A stretch of DNA of 64,000 bases from NCBI GenBank assembly GCA_038319025.1, contig JBBQCW010000008.1, forward strand, positions 1-64,000. The letters run 5' to 3'. Positions 41,696 through 49,883 of this stretch are shown piece after piece. The notes below the pieces were generated by a model. The model was not told where the DNA came from and did no database searches. It was given only the letters and a program-made list of their open reading frames with translations. The stretch's first letter is position 1, and every line of letters starts with the position of its first letter. The translations under genes and the position numbers were made by a program. The DNA comes from JBBQCW01 sp038319025. Its GTDB lineage: Bacteria; Actinomycetota; Thermoleophilia; Solirubrobacterales; Solirubrobacteraceae.

Positions 41696-43639
41696 ATGCA
41701 GGTCACGCTTCCCGACGGTACCTCCCTGGATCTCCCCGACGGCGCCACCGGCGCCGACGCCGCCGCGGCGATCGGCCCGGGGCTGGCGCGCGCTGCGTTG
41801 GCCGTCAAGCAGCAAGGCGAGGTGCGCGATCTGGCCCGACCGCTGCTCGCCGATGCACCGTTGGAGATCATCACCTCGCGCAGCGGTCAGGACGCCCTGG
41901 ATCTGATTCGCCACGACACCGCTCATGTGCTGGCGGCGGCCGCGATGGAGCTGTACCCCGGCGTAAAGATCTCCATCGGCCCACCCATCGATGACGGCTT
42001 CTATTACGACTTCGAGTTCCCCGAAGGAACCAAGCTGTCCGAGGACGACTTCGCCGCGCTTGAGGCCAAGATGCGCGAGCACGTCAAGGCCGGCGAGGAG
42101 TTCGTGCGCGAGGACATCAGCGTTGCCGCCGCGCTGGAGCGCTTCCGCGCCGAAGGTCAGGATTACAAGGTCGAACTGATCGAGGATCTCGCCGCTGCCG
42201 CGGACCCGCATGAGCCACTGGAGACGGTGTCGCTTTACACCAACGGCCCATTCACCGACCTGTGTCGTGGGCCGCACGCGCCGTCAACGGCTCGCATCGC
42301 CGCGTTCAAGCTGCAGTCTGTCGCCGGGGCGTACTGGCGCGGGGATTCGACGCGGACGATGCTCACCCGCGTGTACGGCACAGCGTTCTTCGACAAGAAG
42401 GATCTCGCCGCTCACCTCGAGCGCCTGGAGGAGGCTCGTGCGCGCGACCACCGCAAGCTGGGCCGGGAGCTCGGTCTGTTCACCTTCTCGGAGACCTCGC
42501 CGGGGTCGGCGTTCTGGTTGCCGCCCGGGACCACGGTCTGGAACACGCTCGTGGCCCTGTCGAGGGAGATGGGCACCGAGCGCGGCTTCACGGAGGTCAA
42601 GACCCCGCAGCTGTACGACAGCGAACTCTGGAAGACCTCCGGGCACTGGGGCAAGTACCGCGAGAACATGTTCATCACGGAAACCGAGGGCCGCGAGTTC
42701 GGGCTGAAGCCGATGAACTGCCCGGGGCACGCGCAGTTGTTCAAGACGCAGGCATGGAGCTACCGCGACCTGCCGGTGCGCTATTCCGAGCCCGGGCTGC
42801 TCCACCGCAACGAGCTGAGCGGCACGCTGCACGGCCTCCTGCGGGTCCGCCACTTCACGCAGGACGACGCCCATATCTTTTGCACCGAGGAGCAGATCGA
42901 GAGCGAGGTTCGCCGCTGCTTGGAGTTCGCGTTCGCGACCTTCGGGCTGTTCGGGTTTGAGGTTCAACTAGAGCTCTCGACGCGGCCGGCCGAACGCATC
43001 GGCAGCGATGAGATGTGGGATCAGGCTGAAGGCAAGCTCGAGAAGGTGTTGCGCGACGACGGCCACGACTTCACGATCAACGCCGGCGACGGTGCCTTCT
43101 ACGGCCCGAAGATCGATCTGCACACCACCGATTCCCTCGGTCGCTCCTGGCAGTTGGGCACCGTCCAGCTGGACTACTCGATGCCCGAGCGGTTTGACCT
43201 CGAGTACACGTCCGCCGACAACACGCCGCAGCGGCCCGTGATGATCCACACGGCTCGCATGGGCTCCTTCGAGCGCTTCATCGGCATTCTGATCGAGCAC
43301 TACGCCGGCGAGTTCCCATTGTGGCTGACGCCGGTACAGGCTGCGGTGCTGTCGATCTCAGATCGGCATGCGGACGCCGCTGAGGCGGCGGCGGCGACCC
43401 TGCGCAAGAGCGGCGTGCGGGTCGACCTTGACGTCCGTAGTGAGTCGATCGGGCGCAAGATCCGCGACGCCGAATTGCGCAAGGTTCCCTACATGCTCGT
43501 GGTCGGTGATCGCGAGGCCGAGGACGGCACCGTGGCCGTGCGCCGGCATCGCGAAGGTGACCTGGGCACGGAGTCGCTGGCCATGTTCGCCGCGCGCGTG
43601 GCCGGGGAGTCAGACCGCCACAGCGAATCAGCGCTATAG
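41696..43639 (+). CDS. thrS: Threonine-tRNA ligase
   Basis: ThrRS charges tRNA-Thr. The 647-residue protein has the TGS domain (1-60), the editing domain with H73 and H77 in HDTAHVL plus the later CRGPHAP Cys/His motif, the class II core with MNCPGHAQ (zinc Cys), HRNELSGTLHGLLRVRHFTQDDAH (motif 2 region, read as two parts), TARMGSFERFIGIL (motif 3) and the anticodon-binding domain (VLSISDRHADAAEA). TAGCCT (41683-41688) ends 7 nt before ATG 41696, preferred to the in-frame GTG 41669. Head of the thrS-infC-ribosomal protein region. Confidence 0.97.
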   Translation: MQVTLPDGTSLDLPDGATGADAAAAIGPGLARAALAVKQQGEVRDLARPLLADAPLEIITSRSGQDALDLIRHDTAHVLAAAAMELYPGVKISIGPPIDDGFYYDFEFPEGTKLSEDDFAALEAKMREHVKAGEEFVREDISVAAALERFRAEGQDYKVELIEDLAAAADPHEPLETVSLYTNGPFTDLCRGPHAPSTARIAAFKLQSVAGAYWRGDSTRTMLTRVYGTAFFDKKDLAAHLERLEEARARDHRKLGRELGLFTFSETSPGSAFWLPPGTTVWNTLVALSREMGTERGFTEVKTPQLYDSELWKTSGHWGKYRENMFITETEGREFGLKPMNCPGHAQLFKTQAWSYRDLPVRYSEPGLLHRNELSGTLHGLLRVRHFTQDDAHIFCTEEQIESEVRRCLEFAFATFGLFGFEVQLELSTRPAERIGSDEMWDQAEGKLEKVLRDDGHDFTINAGDGAFYGPKIDLHTTDSLGRSWQLGTVQLDYSMPERFDLEYTSADNTPQRPVMIHTARMGSFERFIGILIEHYAGEFPLWLTPVQAAVLSISDRHADAAEAAAATLRKSGVRVDLDVRSESIGRKIRDAELRKVPYMLVVGDREAEDGTVAVRRHREGDLGTESLAMFAARVAGESDRHSESAL

Positions 43640-43640
43640 T
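43635..43640 (+). promoter_or_regulatory. -10 element for infC
   Basis: TATAGT overlaps the thrS stop codon. It would start a transcript near 43647 with a leader of about 60 nt before infC, so infC can be expressed apart from thrS. Confidence 0.45.
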
Positions 43641-43706
43641 CCCTCCCGTTGCCCGCTCTTAACGTCACTCGCGGCCGCTCCGCTTGAGCCTCCGCCCTCA
43701 TCACTA

Positions 43707-44531
43707 GTGCCGGTTCCCCGTAGGTTCGACCGGCGTCCGCCCGAACGCGACACGACTCGGATCAACGAGCGTATTCGCGTTCCCGAGGTGCGCCTCATCG
43801 ACGAGGAAGGCAACCAAGTCGGCGTGATGAAGACCGATGAGGCGGTTGCGTACGCCCAGTCGCGCGATCTGGATCTGGTCGAGGTGGCCCCTGAGGCCCG
43901 CCCGCCGGTGTGCCGTGTGCTCGATTACTCCAAGTACAAGTACGAACAGGCGCAGAAGATCAAGCAGGCCAAGAAGCATCAGCAGCAGATCACGATCCGT
44001 GAGATCAAGTTCCGGCCCAAGATCGCCACGCACGACTACGAGACCAAGAAGGGTCATGTCGAGCGGTTCCTGCGTCACAAGGACAAGGTGAAGGTCACGA
44101 TCATGTTCCGTGGCCGCGAGGTGACCCACCCCGAGCGCGGTGTGATGATTCTCGATCGTCTGGCTGAGGAACTCGCCGACCTGTGCGCGATCGAGCAACG
44201 TCCGATTCAGGACGGCCGCAACATGACCATGCTGCTCGGTCCATCCAAAGCGGTGCTGAACGGCACGCTGGAGCAGGAACTTGCTGAGCGCGCCGCTGCC
44301 GCAGAAGCCGCCGCTGCGGCGAACGCCGCGGTCGACGCCGCGATGGCGGAGGAGTCAGCCGAGGCCGAGAGCAGCGAGTCAGCGGTCGAGGCCGATGTGG
44401 TCGAGGCCGTCGAGCCTGAGGCCGCTGAGGCCGCTGAGGCCGCTGAGGCCACTGAGGCCGAGGCCGAGGCGCCCGAAGCCGCGGCCGACCCGGTCGCTGA
44501 ACCTGTCCAAGCGCCGGCCGAACCCGCCTGA
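43707..44531 (+). CDS. infC: Translation initiation factor IF-3 with acidic tail
   Basis: IF-3 keeps ribosomal subunits apart and checks the start codon. The N-domain (INERIRVPEVRLIDEEG...VEVAPEARPPVCRVLDY), helical linker (YEQAQKIKQAKKHQQQITIRE) and C-domain (KVKVTIMFRGREVTHPERG) are all present by about residue 180. The remaining 90 residues are an Ala/Glu-rich extension, partly built from a 9-bp repeat. GTG 43707 (MPVPRRFDRR) is the most upstream sensible start; the conserved part begins about 17 residues later, and IF-3 genes often use rare starts, so the exact site is uncertain. Confidence 0.95.
   Translation: MPVPRRFDRRPPERDTTRINERIRVPEVRLIDEEGNQVGVMKTDEAVAYAQSRDLDLVEVAPEARPPVCRVLDYSKYKYEQAQKIKQAKKHQQQITIREIKFRPKIATHDYETKKGHVERFLRHKDKVKVTIMFRGREVTHPERGVMILDRLAEELADLCAIEQRPIQDGRNMTMLLGPSKAVLNGTLEQELAERAAAAEAAAAANAAVDAAMAEESAEAESSESAVEADVVEAVEPEAAEAAEAAEATEAEAEAPEAAADPVAEPVQAPAEPA
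44418..44453 (+). repeat. 9-bp tandem repeat in infC tail
   Basis: GAGGCCGCT occurs three times in a row, then GAGGCCACT, coding (Glu-Ala-Ala)3 Glu-Ala-Thr. Copy number is likely to vary between strains by slippage. Confidence 0.85.
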
Positions 44532-44549
44532 CGCCGCAGCTCCCGGATC

Positions 44550-44592
44550 GAGTGCCACCGCAGGCCCGCCCTGCGGGCACGATGTGGCACTC
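44550..44592. repeat. 43-nt two-stem hairpin element, copy 1
   Basis: Outer arms GAGTGCCAC and GTGGCACTC (9 bp, perfect), 5 by 5 internal loop (CGCAG/ACGAT), inner arms GCCCGC and GCGGGC (6 bp) and apical loop CCT. The same architecture, with identical stems, recurs at 56615-56657. It lies between infC and a convergent gene, so bidirectional termination is a plausible role. Confidence 0.85.
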
Positions 44593-44625
44593 GCCGTCTA
44601 GAGCGCAGTGACCAGGCTGCTGGAG

Positions 44626-45579
44626 TCAGTGCGACTCGGGGCTACCGCTGAACACGGCGGGGAAACCTTCGCGGTAGCTCGGGAACGTCGGTGTCCAGCC
44701 CAGCTCCTCGTGGGCTTTCGCGTTGCTCGCGCCCCGGCCCTCGACCATCGCCCCGGCCAGTGCGCCGATGAGCAGCTTGGCCAGCCATAGCGGAACGTGC
44801 CGAGGGGGCTTACCGCCCATCGCCTGTGCCATCGCGGGGATCCAGTCGCGGGCGGCGACCGGCTCGTCGTCAGTCACGTGGTAGGTCCCGGCGCCTCCAT
44901 GATCCAGCGCCCGGACGGTCGCGGCGGCCGCGTCGTCGATGTGGATGAACGAGAACAGGCCGGCGCCCGAGCCGACCAGCGGGAATCGCCGACGCCGGAC
45001 CTCCTCGGCGTTGTATCCGCCTGGCGCGTACGACGTGCCAGGGCCATAGAAGAAGCCGTACCGCAGGATCACGCCTTCAATTCCGTCCTCGTCCAGTAAG
45101 GCGCGCTCGAAGGCGTCGGCCGACCGGACACCTTCGGTCAGCGGCTCCGGGGCGTCGAGCCACAGCGGCGCCGCCTCGTCGAGGACGGGCGGGCCCTCCG
45201 GGCGCTGCATGAACGACACCGACTGGCCGATGATCCGGCGGGCGCCGGCGGCCCGGGCCGCCGCAGCGAACGTCGGTCCCGTCTCTCGGCGCAGGCGGGC
45301 GGTGGAGGACAGATCGCGGGCGTAATGGCGCGGGTCGAGCTTGGCGGGAATATCGGTGAGCTGGTGAATGACCACTTCCGGCTGTGCGGCCGCGATCGCC
45401 TCGCGGACGCCCGCCGCATCGAAGGCGTCACAGACGGCTGCGTCCACGCCGCGCGCGCGCAGGGCGGCGCCGCGCTCCGTCGAGCGGGTCATGGCGACGA
45501 CCTCGTGTCCTGCGCCCTGCAGGCGATCCAGCAGCGGGCGGCCGATGGCCCCGGTTGCCCCGGCGACGAAAACCCTCAT
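44626..45579 (-). CDS. NAD-dependent epimerase/dehydratase family protein
   Basis: The 317-residue extended SDR has the cofactor loop VFVAGATGAIGRPLLDRL, a later RSADAFERALLDEDGI region and YGFFYGPGTSYAPGG, as in atypical SDRs related to nucleoside-sugar epimerases. The classic YxxxK pair is not evident, so it may be a reductase or a binding protein. ATG 45579 overlaps the stop of the upstream membrane gene by 4 nt. Substrate unknown. Confidence 0.88.
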   Translation of the reverse strand: MRVFVAGATGAIGRPLLDRLQGAGHEVVAMTRSTERGAALRARGVDAAVCDAFDAAGVREAIAAAQPEVVIHQLTDIPAKLDPRHYARDLSSTARLRRETGPTFAAAARAAGARRIIGQSVSFMQRPEGPPVLDEAAPLWLDAPEPLTEGVRSADAFERALLDEDGIEGVILRYGFFYGPGTSYAPGGYNAEEVRRRRFPLVGSGAGLFSFIHIDDAAAATVRALDHGGAGTYHVTDDEPVAARDWIPAMAQAMGGKPPRHVPLWLAKLLIGALAGAMVEGRGASNAKAHEELGWTPTFPSYREGFPAVFSGSPESH

Positions 45580-45980
45580 GAAGTGGCCTCCCGTGGAGAG
45601 ACGAGTGTCCAGAGCCACACGAAGACACCGAGCAGCGCGGCGAGCGCGACGGCATTGAAGATGCCGGTGGCGACCGGGTCGGCGGAACCGGCGTCAACGA
45701 TGTGGTTGATCAGGTGCAGAGCGCCCTGAACGATGCCCAGCGCGATGACCGGGGGTCGCCACGACGGGCGCCGCGCAGCGATCAACAACGCCACACCGAA
45801 CGCCGCGCTCCACGTTGCGAGGTCGCGCACGTAATGCCCGTTGGGGGCGCCGAACGGCCCGATGTCGTGCACGAACGCGGTAGGCGCCACGGTCTGCATC
45901 AGTGCGATGGCCAGCGAACTGACACCGAGGACGTTGAGCGCTAGGCGCACACGGCGGTCGTCGGGAGTTGATGAAGGCAT
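45576..45980 (-). CDS. Four-helix membrane protein
   Basis: The 134-residue protein has four hydrophobic helices (about 13-35, 50-70, 75-95, 105-128), with RDLATWSAAFGVALLIAARRP between helices 2 and 3, like small actinobacterial membrane proteins of unknown function. TAGTGT on this strand (45987-45992) ends 6 nt before ATG 45980. It is coupled to the SDR gene downstream and divergent from the MocR-type regulator 28 nt away, which probably controls it. Confidence 0.75.
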   Translation of the reverse strand: MPSSTPDDRRVRLALNVLGVSSLAIALMQTVAPTAFVHDIGPFGAPNGHYVRDLATWSAAFGVALLIAARRPSWRPPVIALGIVQGALHLINHIVDAGSADPVATGIFNAVALAALLGVFVWLWTLVSPREATS

Positions 45981-46008
45981 GGGATGACACTATGCGCTGG
46001 GTGGTGAC
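45981..46008. promoter_or_regulatory. 28-bp divergent promoter region
   Basis: TAGTGT (minus, 45987-45992) and TATGCG (plus, 45991-45996) overlap by two bases in this gap. The two promoters cannot be occupied at once, so the MocR regulator and the membrane/SDR operon are likely expressed in opposition or under direct MocR control. Confidence 0.45.
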
Positions 46009-47418
46009 ATGAAAAGATCCAATTCCACGTACGAACGGGGTACCACTGGACCGGAGGTGCTCGTCGAGTTGGCCGCCGGTGACGGGCCGCTCGGCGCGCG
46101 GATCGAGGGATCCCTGCGCGAAGGGGCACGGTCGGGCCGCTTGACGGCGGGCATCAGGCTCCCGTCGTCGAGGACGCTGGCCCGCGATCTCGGCATCTCT
46201 CGGCGGGCGGTCGTCGACGCCTACGCCCAGTTGGTGGCTGAAGGCTGGCTCGTCGCCCGCCAGGGCGCGGGAACCTTCGTTGCCGCGGCTGCGCACGAGT
46301 CCGAGCCGCTGCCGCGGCAGCTCCCGGTGCCGCCGCCACGGCCGCGCTACGACTTCTTCCCGGGAATCCCCGACCTCGCCGCATTTCCTCGCGCGCTGTG
46401 GCTTCGCACCGTTCGCGAGGTTCTGGCGGACGCACCTGATGCCGCCTTGCACTACCCCGACCCGGCCGGTGTACCCGAGCTGCGTACGGCGCTCGCCGCC
46501 TACCTGGGCAGGGTTCGTAATGTGCAGGCAGGCCCCGAGCGTGTGCTCATCACCGCAGGGGCGCGGCAGGCCATCGGGCTGATCGCCCGCGCCATCGGCC
46601 GCGACGGGTCGGCATGTGTAGCCGTGGAGTGGCCCTCAATTCCGGACCACATTGCCGTATTGCGGGCCGCCGGGGCCGAGGTGATCCGCATCCCGGTGGA
46701 CGAGGAGGGAATCGACGTGGCGTCGCTCGCCGCCGGGCCCGCGCGGGCGGTGCTGATCACCCCTGCGCATCAGTTCCCGATGGGCATGGCGCTGTCGGGT
46801 CCGCGACGTGCGGCCCTCTTGGAGTGGGTTCTCGGCGCCGACGGGCGGCTGATCATCGAAGACGATTACGACGCCGAATTTCGCTACGACCGAAGGCCGG
46901 TCGGGGCGCTGCAGGGCCGGGCGCCCGACCACGTGGCGTACGTGGGTTCGACGAGCAAGACTCTGGCGCCCGGTCTGCGACTGGGGTGGACCGTCTTGCC
47001 CGCGGCACTCGCGCCGGCCGTGATTCGCGAGAAGCGCCTTGACGACGCCGGCAACGCGGTGGTCGATCAACTGGTGCTCGCTCGATTGCTGCAGACGGCG
47101 GCCTACGACCGCCACATTCGTGCGGCGCGGCGCCGCAACCGGCGCCGCCGCGAGGCGCTGGCGGGTGCGCTGGCGCGTGCTTTGCCCGATGTCCGCCTGG
47201 AGGGACTGGCCGCCGGCCTGCACGCTGTGGCGCGTCTGCCTCGGCCGGTCGATGCGCAGGCGCTGGTGGTGGCGGCGGCTGCCCGTTCGGTGGGTGTGTA
47301 CCCGTTGCCGGGGGCCGACGGGCGCGCGGACGTGCTGATTCTGGGGTACGCCGCACTCAGCGAACCGGCCATAGAAGCCGGGGTCTCACTGCTCGCCGAG
47401 GCGCTCGCGGGGGTCTGA
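46009..47418 (+). CDS. MocR/PdxR-type regulator (GntR + aminotransferase)
   Basis: The 469-residue protein fuses a GntR winged helix (LGARIEGSLREGARSGRLTAGIRLPSSRTLARDLG, read as two parts; then VVDAYAQLVAEGWL) to a type I aminotransferase fold with PLP contacts YPDPAGVPELR, IIEDDYDAEFRYDRRP and the Lys in STSKTLAPGLRLGW. MocR proteins sense PLP or amino compounds and switch a divergent gene. Here the divergent genes encode a membrane protein and an SDR, not pdxST. The catalytic Lys is kept. Confidence 0.93.
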   Translation: MKRSNSTYERGTTGPEVLVELAAGDGPLGARIEGSLREGARSGRLTAGIRLPSSRTLARDLGISRRAVVDAYAQLVAEGWLVARQGAGTFVAAAAHESEPLPRQLPVPPPRPRYDFFPGIPDLAAFPRALWLRTVREVLADAPDAALHYPDPAGVPELRTALAAYLGRVRNVQAGPERVLITAGARQAIGLIARAIGRDGSACVAVEWPSIPDHIAVLRAAGAEVIRIPVDEEGIDVASLAAGPARAVLITPAHQFPMGMALSGPRRAALLEWVLGADGRLIIEDDYDAEFRYDRRPVGALQGRAPDHVAYVGSTSKTLAPGLRLGWTVLPAALAPAVIREKRLDDAGNAVVDQLVLARLLQTAAYDRHIRAARRRNRRRREALAGALARALPDVRLEGLAAGLHAVARLPRPVDAQALVVAAAARSVGVYPLPGADGRADVLILGYAALSEPAIEAGVSLLAEALAGV

Positions 47419-47460
47419 CGCCCCAGAGGCGTCGTCTTTGTCATACTCCCGGGCCGCGTC

Positions 47461-47661
47461 ATGCCAAAGATGAAGACACATTCCGGAGCCAAGAAGCGCT
47501 TCAAGAAGACCTCCACGGGGAAGATCCGTGGCCGTCACGCGTTCTCGAGCCACATCCTCGAGAAGAAGACGCCGAAGCGCAAGCGCAAGTTCCGTAAGCC
47601 GATGGTCGTCTCCGAGCACGACGTTCCGCGTGTCAAAAAGCTGTTGGGGACGAGCAAGTGA
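47461..47661 (+). CDS. rpmI: 50S ribosomal protein L35
   Basis: The 66-residue very basic protein is a full L35: MPKMKTHSGAKKRFKKTSTG, then SSHILEKKTPKRKRKFRK. It binds 23S rRNA. A CATACT -10 at 47442-47447 would give a very short leader. Its stop overlaps the GTG of rplT (GTGA). It is separated from infC by three unrelated genes, unlike the usual infC-rpmI-rplT operon. Confidence 0.98.
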   Translation: MPKMKTHSGAKKRFKKTSTGKIRGRHAFSSHILEKKTPKRKRKFRKPMVVSEHDVPRVKKLLGTSK

Positions 47662-48017
47662 CCCGCGTCAAGCGTTCGGTGAACGCCAAGAAGAAGCGTC
47701 GCAAGATGCTGGAGCGGACGAAGGGTTTCCGCGGCCAGGCCAACAGCAACTACAAGCGCGCCAAGGAAGCGGCCATGAAGGCCGACGCCTACGCGTACCG
47801 CGATCGGCGCAACCGCAAGCGTGATTTCCGCCGCCTCTGGATTACCCGCATCAACGCCGCCGCGCGTCTGAACGGCATGTCCTACGGGCAGTTCATCCAC
47901 GGCCTCAAGCTGGCCGGCATCGAACTGGACCGCAAGGTCCTGGCCGACGTGGCCGTGCGCGATCCCGAGACGTTCCGCCGATTTGTGGACGCCGCCCGCG
48001 AGGCGTCGGCCGTCTAA
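47658..48017 (+). CDS. rplT: 50S ribosomal protein L20
   Basis: The 119-residue L20 is needed early in 50S assembly. It begins TRVKRSVNAKKKRRKMLERTKG, here split as TRVKRSVNAKKKRRKM and LERTKGFRG, with the RDRRNRKRDFRRLWITRINAA helix (key part RKRDFRRLWI) and the C-terminal YGQFIHGLKLAGIELDRKVL domain. GTG 47658 is translationally coupled to rpmI. A strong terminator follows. Confidence 0.98.
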   Translation: MTRVKRSVNAKKKRRKMLERTKGFRGQANSNYKRAKEAAMKADAYAYRDRRNRKRDFRRLWITRINAAARLNGMSYGQFIHGLKLAGIELDRKVLADVAVRDPETFRRFVDAAREASAV

Positions 48018-48042
48018 CACCGACCGACACCACTTCCTCCGG

Positions 48043-48076
48043 GCGCCGACTCCTCTTCAGGACCGGCGCCTTTTTT
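48043..48076 (+). terminator. Rho-independent terminator after rplT
   Basis: GGCGCCG (48043-48049) pairs with CGGCGCC (48064-48070), with a 14-nt loop and six T residues at 48071-48076. It is the only classical T-tract terminator I find in the window. Confidence 0.9.
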
Positions 48077-48082
48077 GTTTCC

Positions 48083-48805
48083 ATGACCATCACGTCCGCT
48101 CACAACGACACCCTGAAAGAGATCCGCCGTCTGGCGCGGCGGCCGGCCCGTGAGCGGGCGGGCCGGTTCGTGGCCGAGGGCGAAGATCTGATCACCGAAG
48201 CGGCCGCCAACGGGTGGAAGCCACTTACGTTGCTGAGCGCCGCGGGCAGTGGGCTGCCGGGGACCGAGGTCGAGCCGGCGCTGCTGGATTCGGTGTCCGG
48301 GCTGGGCTCGGGGACGCGCACGCTGGGTGTCTATGAGAGCCGCTGGGCGGTGCCGGTCGGGCCGCTCTGCTTGTACCTCCACGGCGTCGGCGACCCCGGC
48401 AACGTCGGCACGATCTTGCGCTCGGCGCTGGCTTTCGGCGCGGCGTCCGTGATCCTGGGCCCGGACTGCGCCGACCCTTTCGGCCCCAAAGCGGTCCGCG
48501 CGTCGATGGGTGCGGTCTTCGCGATTCCCGTTGCCCGCGGCCACGGAATCCATGATGCGATCGGTTCCACGGTGGCGCTGGCCGCCGGGGGCGGCGAACC
48601 GCTGCGGGGGCCGATAACCACCGAGACCACGCTGATCATCGGGTCCGAGCGCGAGGGGCTTCCCGCGGAGATCCTCGACCGCTGCGACCGGATCGCCCAC
48701 ATCCGCATCGGGACGGAGTCGCTCAACGCCGCCATGGCAGCCACCGTCGCGCTGTACGAGTGCACCCGCGAGGCCGACACGGACGCCCATAGGATCACGC
48801 CGTAA
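48083..48805 (+). CDS. TrmH/SpoU-family RNA methyltransferase
   Basis: The 240-residue SPOUT enzyme 2'-O-methylates rRNA or tRNA. N-terminal substrate-binding domain (RFVAEGEDLITEAAANGW) precedes the knot domain with motif 1 GDPGNVGTILRSALAFGA, motif 2 IIGSEREGLP and motif 3 ESLNAAMAATVALYE, which holds the SAM in the knot. The place between rplT and pheS is common in actinobacteria. The stop TAA shares its last base with the pheS ATG. Confidence 0.93.
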   Translation: MTITSAHNDTLKEIRRLARRPARERAGRFVAEGEDLITEAAANGWKPLTLLSAAGSGLPGTEVEPALLDSVSGLGSGTRTLGVYESRWAVPVGPLCLYLHGVGDPGNVGTILRSALAFGAASVILGPDCADPFGPKAVRASMGAVFAIPVARGHGIHDAIGSTVALAAGGGEPLRGPITTETTLIIGSEREGLPAEILDRCDRIAHIRIGTESLNAAMAATVALYECTREADTDAHRITP

Positions 48806-49881
48806 TGGTCGATCGCATCACCGCACTTCAAGCCGAAGGCGAGGCAGCCGCGCGGGCGGCGACGACGTCCGCTGCATTGGAGGACGTCCGCGTTCGGTTC
48901 CTGGGCCGCAAGGCGGAACTGCCCAACCTTCTGCGGGGTGTGGCGGATCTGGAGCCCGCCGAGCGCGGCGCCGTGGGCAAGGCGGCCAACCAGACGCGGC
49001 AGGCCCTGGAGGCCCTCATCACCAGCCGCGGGGCGGAGCTGGAGCTGGCGGAACTCTCCGAGCGGCTGCTGCGCGACCAGGTGGACGTGACGCTGCCCGG
49101 CACGCCGCCCCAGCCGGTCGGCACGCTGCATCTGCTGACGGCCACACGGCGGGAGATCGAGGACGTCTTCTGTGGCCTCGGGTTCACCGTCGTAACCGGC
49201 CCCGAGGTCGAGCGCGTGCACTACAACTTCGACGCGCTCAACCACGATCCGGCCCACCCGGCGCGGGCACGGTCGGACACGTTCTACGTCGCGGACGGCA
49301 TGGGCCGGTCCGGTGGCGACGAGATCGTCCTGCGCACCCACACCTCACCGATGCAGATCCGCGCGATGGAGGCACAGCCGCCACCTATCGCCATCATCGT
49401 TCCCGGCCGGGTCTACCGCCGCGACAGCGACGCCACCCACACGCCGCAGTTCCACCAGATCGAAGGGCTGGCGGTCGATGAGGACATCACGCTCGCCGAC
49501 CTCAAGGGCACGCTGCTGGCCTTCGCCCGCGCGATCTTCGGCGACGCGCGCGAAGTGCGGTTGCGGCCCCACTTCTTCCCGTTCACCGAGCCGAGCGTCG
49601 AGGTCGACGTCTCCTGTTTCCAATGCAGCGGCACCGGTGAGGTGCGCAACCATGAGCGGTGCAACCTCTGCAAGGGAACGGGTTGGCTGGAGATCCTCGG
49701 GTCGGGGATGGTGGATCCGAACGTGTTCGGCTACGTGCGCGACCACGGTTACGACCCCGAGCAGCACCAAGGCTTTGCCTTCGGAATGGGCGTCGAGCGG
49801 ATCGCGATGCTCAAGCACGGCGTGCCGGATCTGCGGCTTTTCTACGACAACGACATCCGCTTCCTGCGGCAGTTCGGCTAA
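48805..49881 (+). CDS. pheS: Phenylalanine-tRNA ligase alpha subunit
   Basis: PheS forms the catalytic half of the alpha2-beta2 PheRS. The 358-residue protein has the N-terminal coiled-coil (1-85), motif 2 (RTHTSPMQIRAM and PGRVYRRDSDATHTPQFHQIEGL, key part YRRDSDATHTPQF) and motif 3 GFAFGMGVERIAMLKHG. Between them C271, C274, C286 and C289 (CFQC and CNLC) form a zinc-ribbon-like insertion seen in a subset of bacterial PheS. Translation is coupled to the upstream methylase by TAATG. Confidence 0.97.
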   Translation: MVDRITALQAEGEAAARAATTSAALEDVRVRFLGRKAELPNLLRGVADLEPAERGAVGKAANQTRQALEALITSRGAELELAELSERLLRDQVDVTLPGTPPQPVGTLHLLTATRREIEDVFCGLGFTVVTGPEVERVHYNFDALNHDPAHPARARSDTFYVADGMGRSGGDEIVLRTHTSPMQIRAMEAQPPPIAIIVPGRVYRRDSDATHTPQFHQIEGLAVDEDITLADLKGTLLAFARAIFGDAREVRLRPHFFPFTEPSVEVDVSCFQCSGTGEVRNHERCNLCKGTGWLEILGSGMVDPNVFGYVRDHGYDPEQHQGFAFGMGVERIAMLKHGVPDLRLFYDNDIRFLRQFG

Positions 49882-49883
49882 CG

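Noticed and set aside
46009..47418. pdxR controlling vitamin B6 synthesis
   Set aside because: No pdxS or pdxT gene is adjacent, so only the general MocR name is used.
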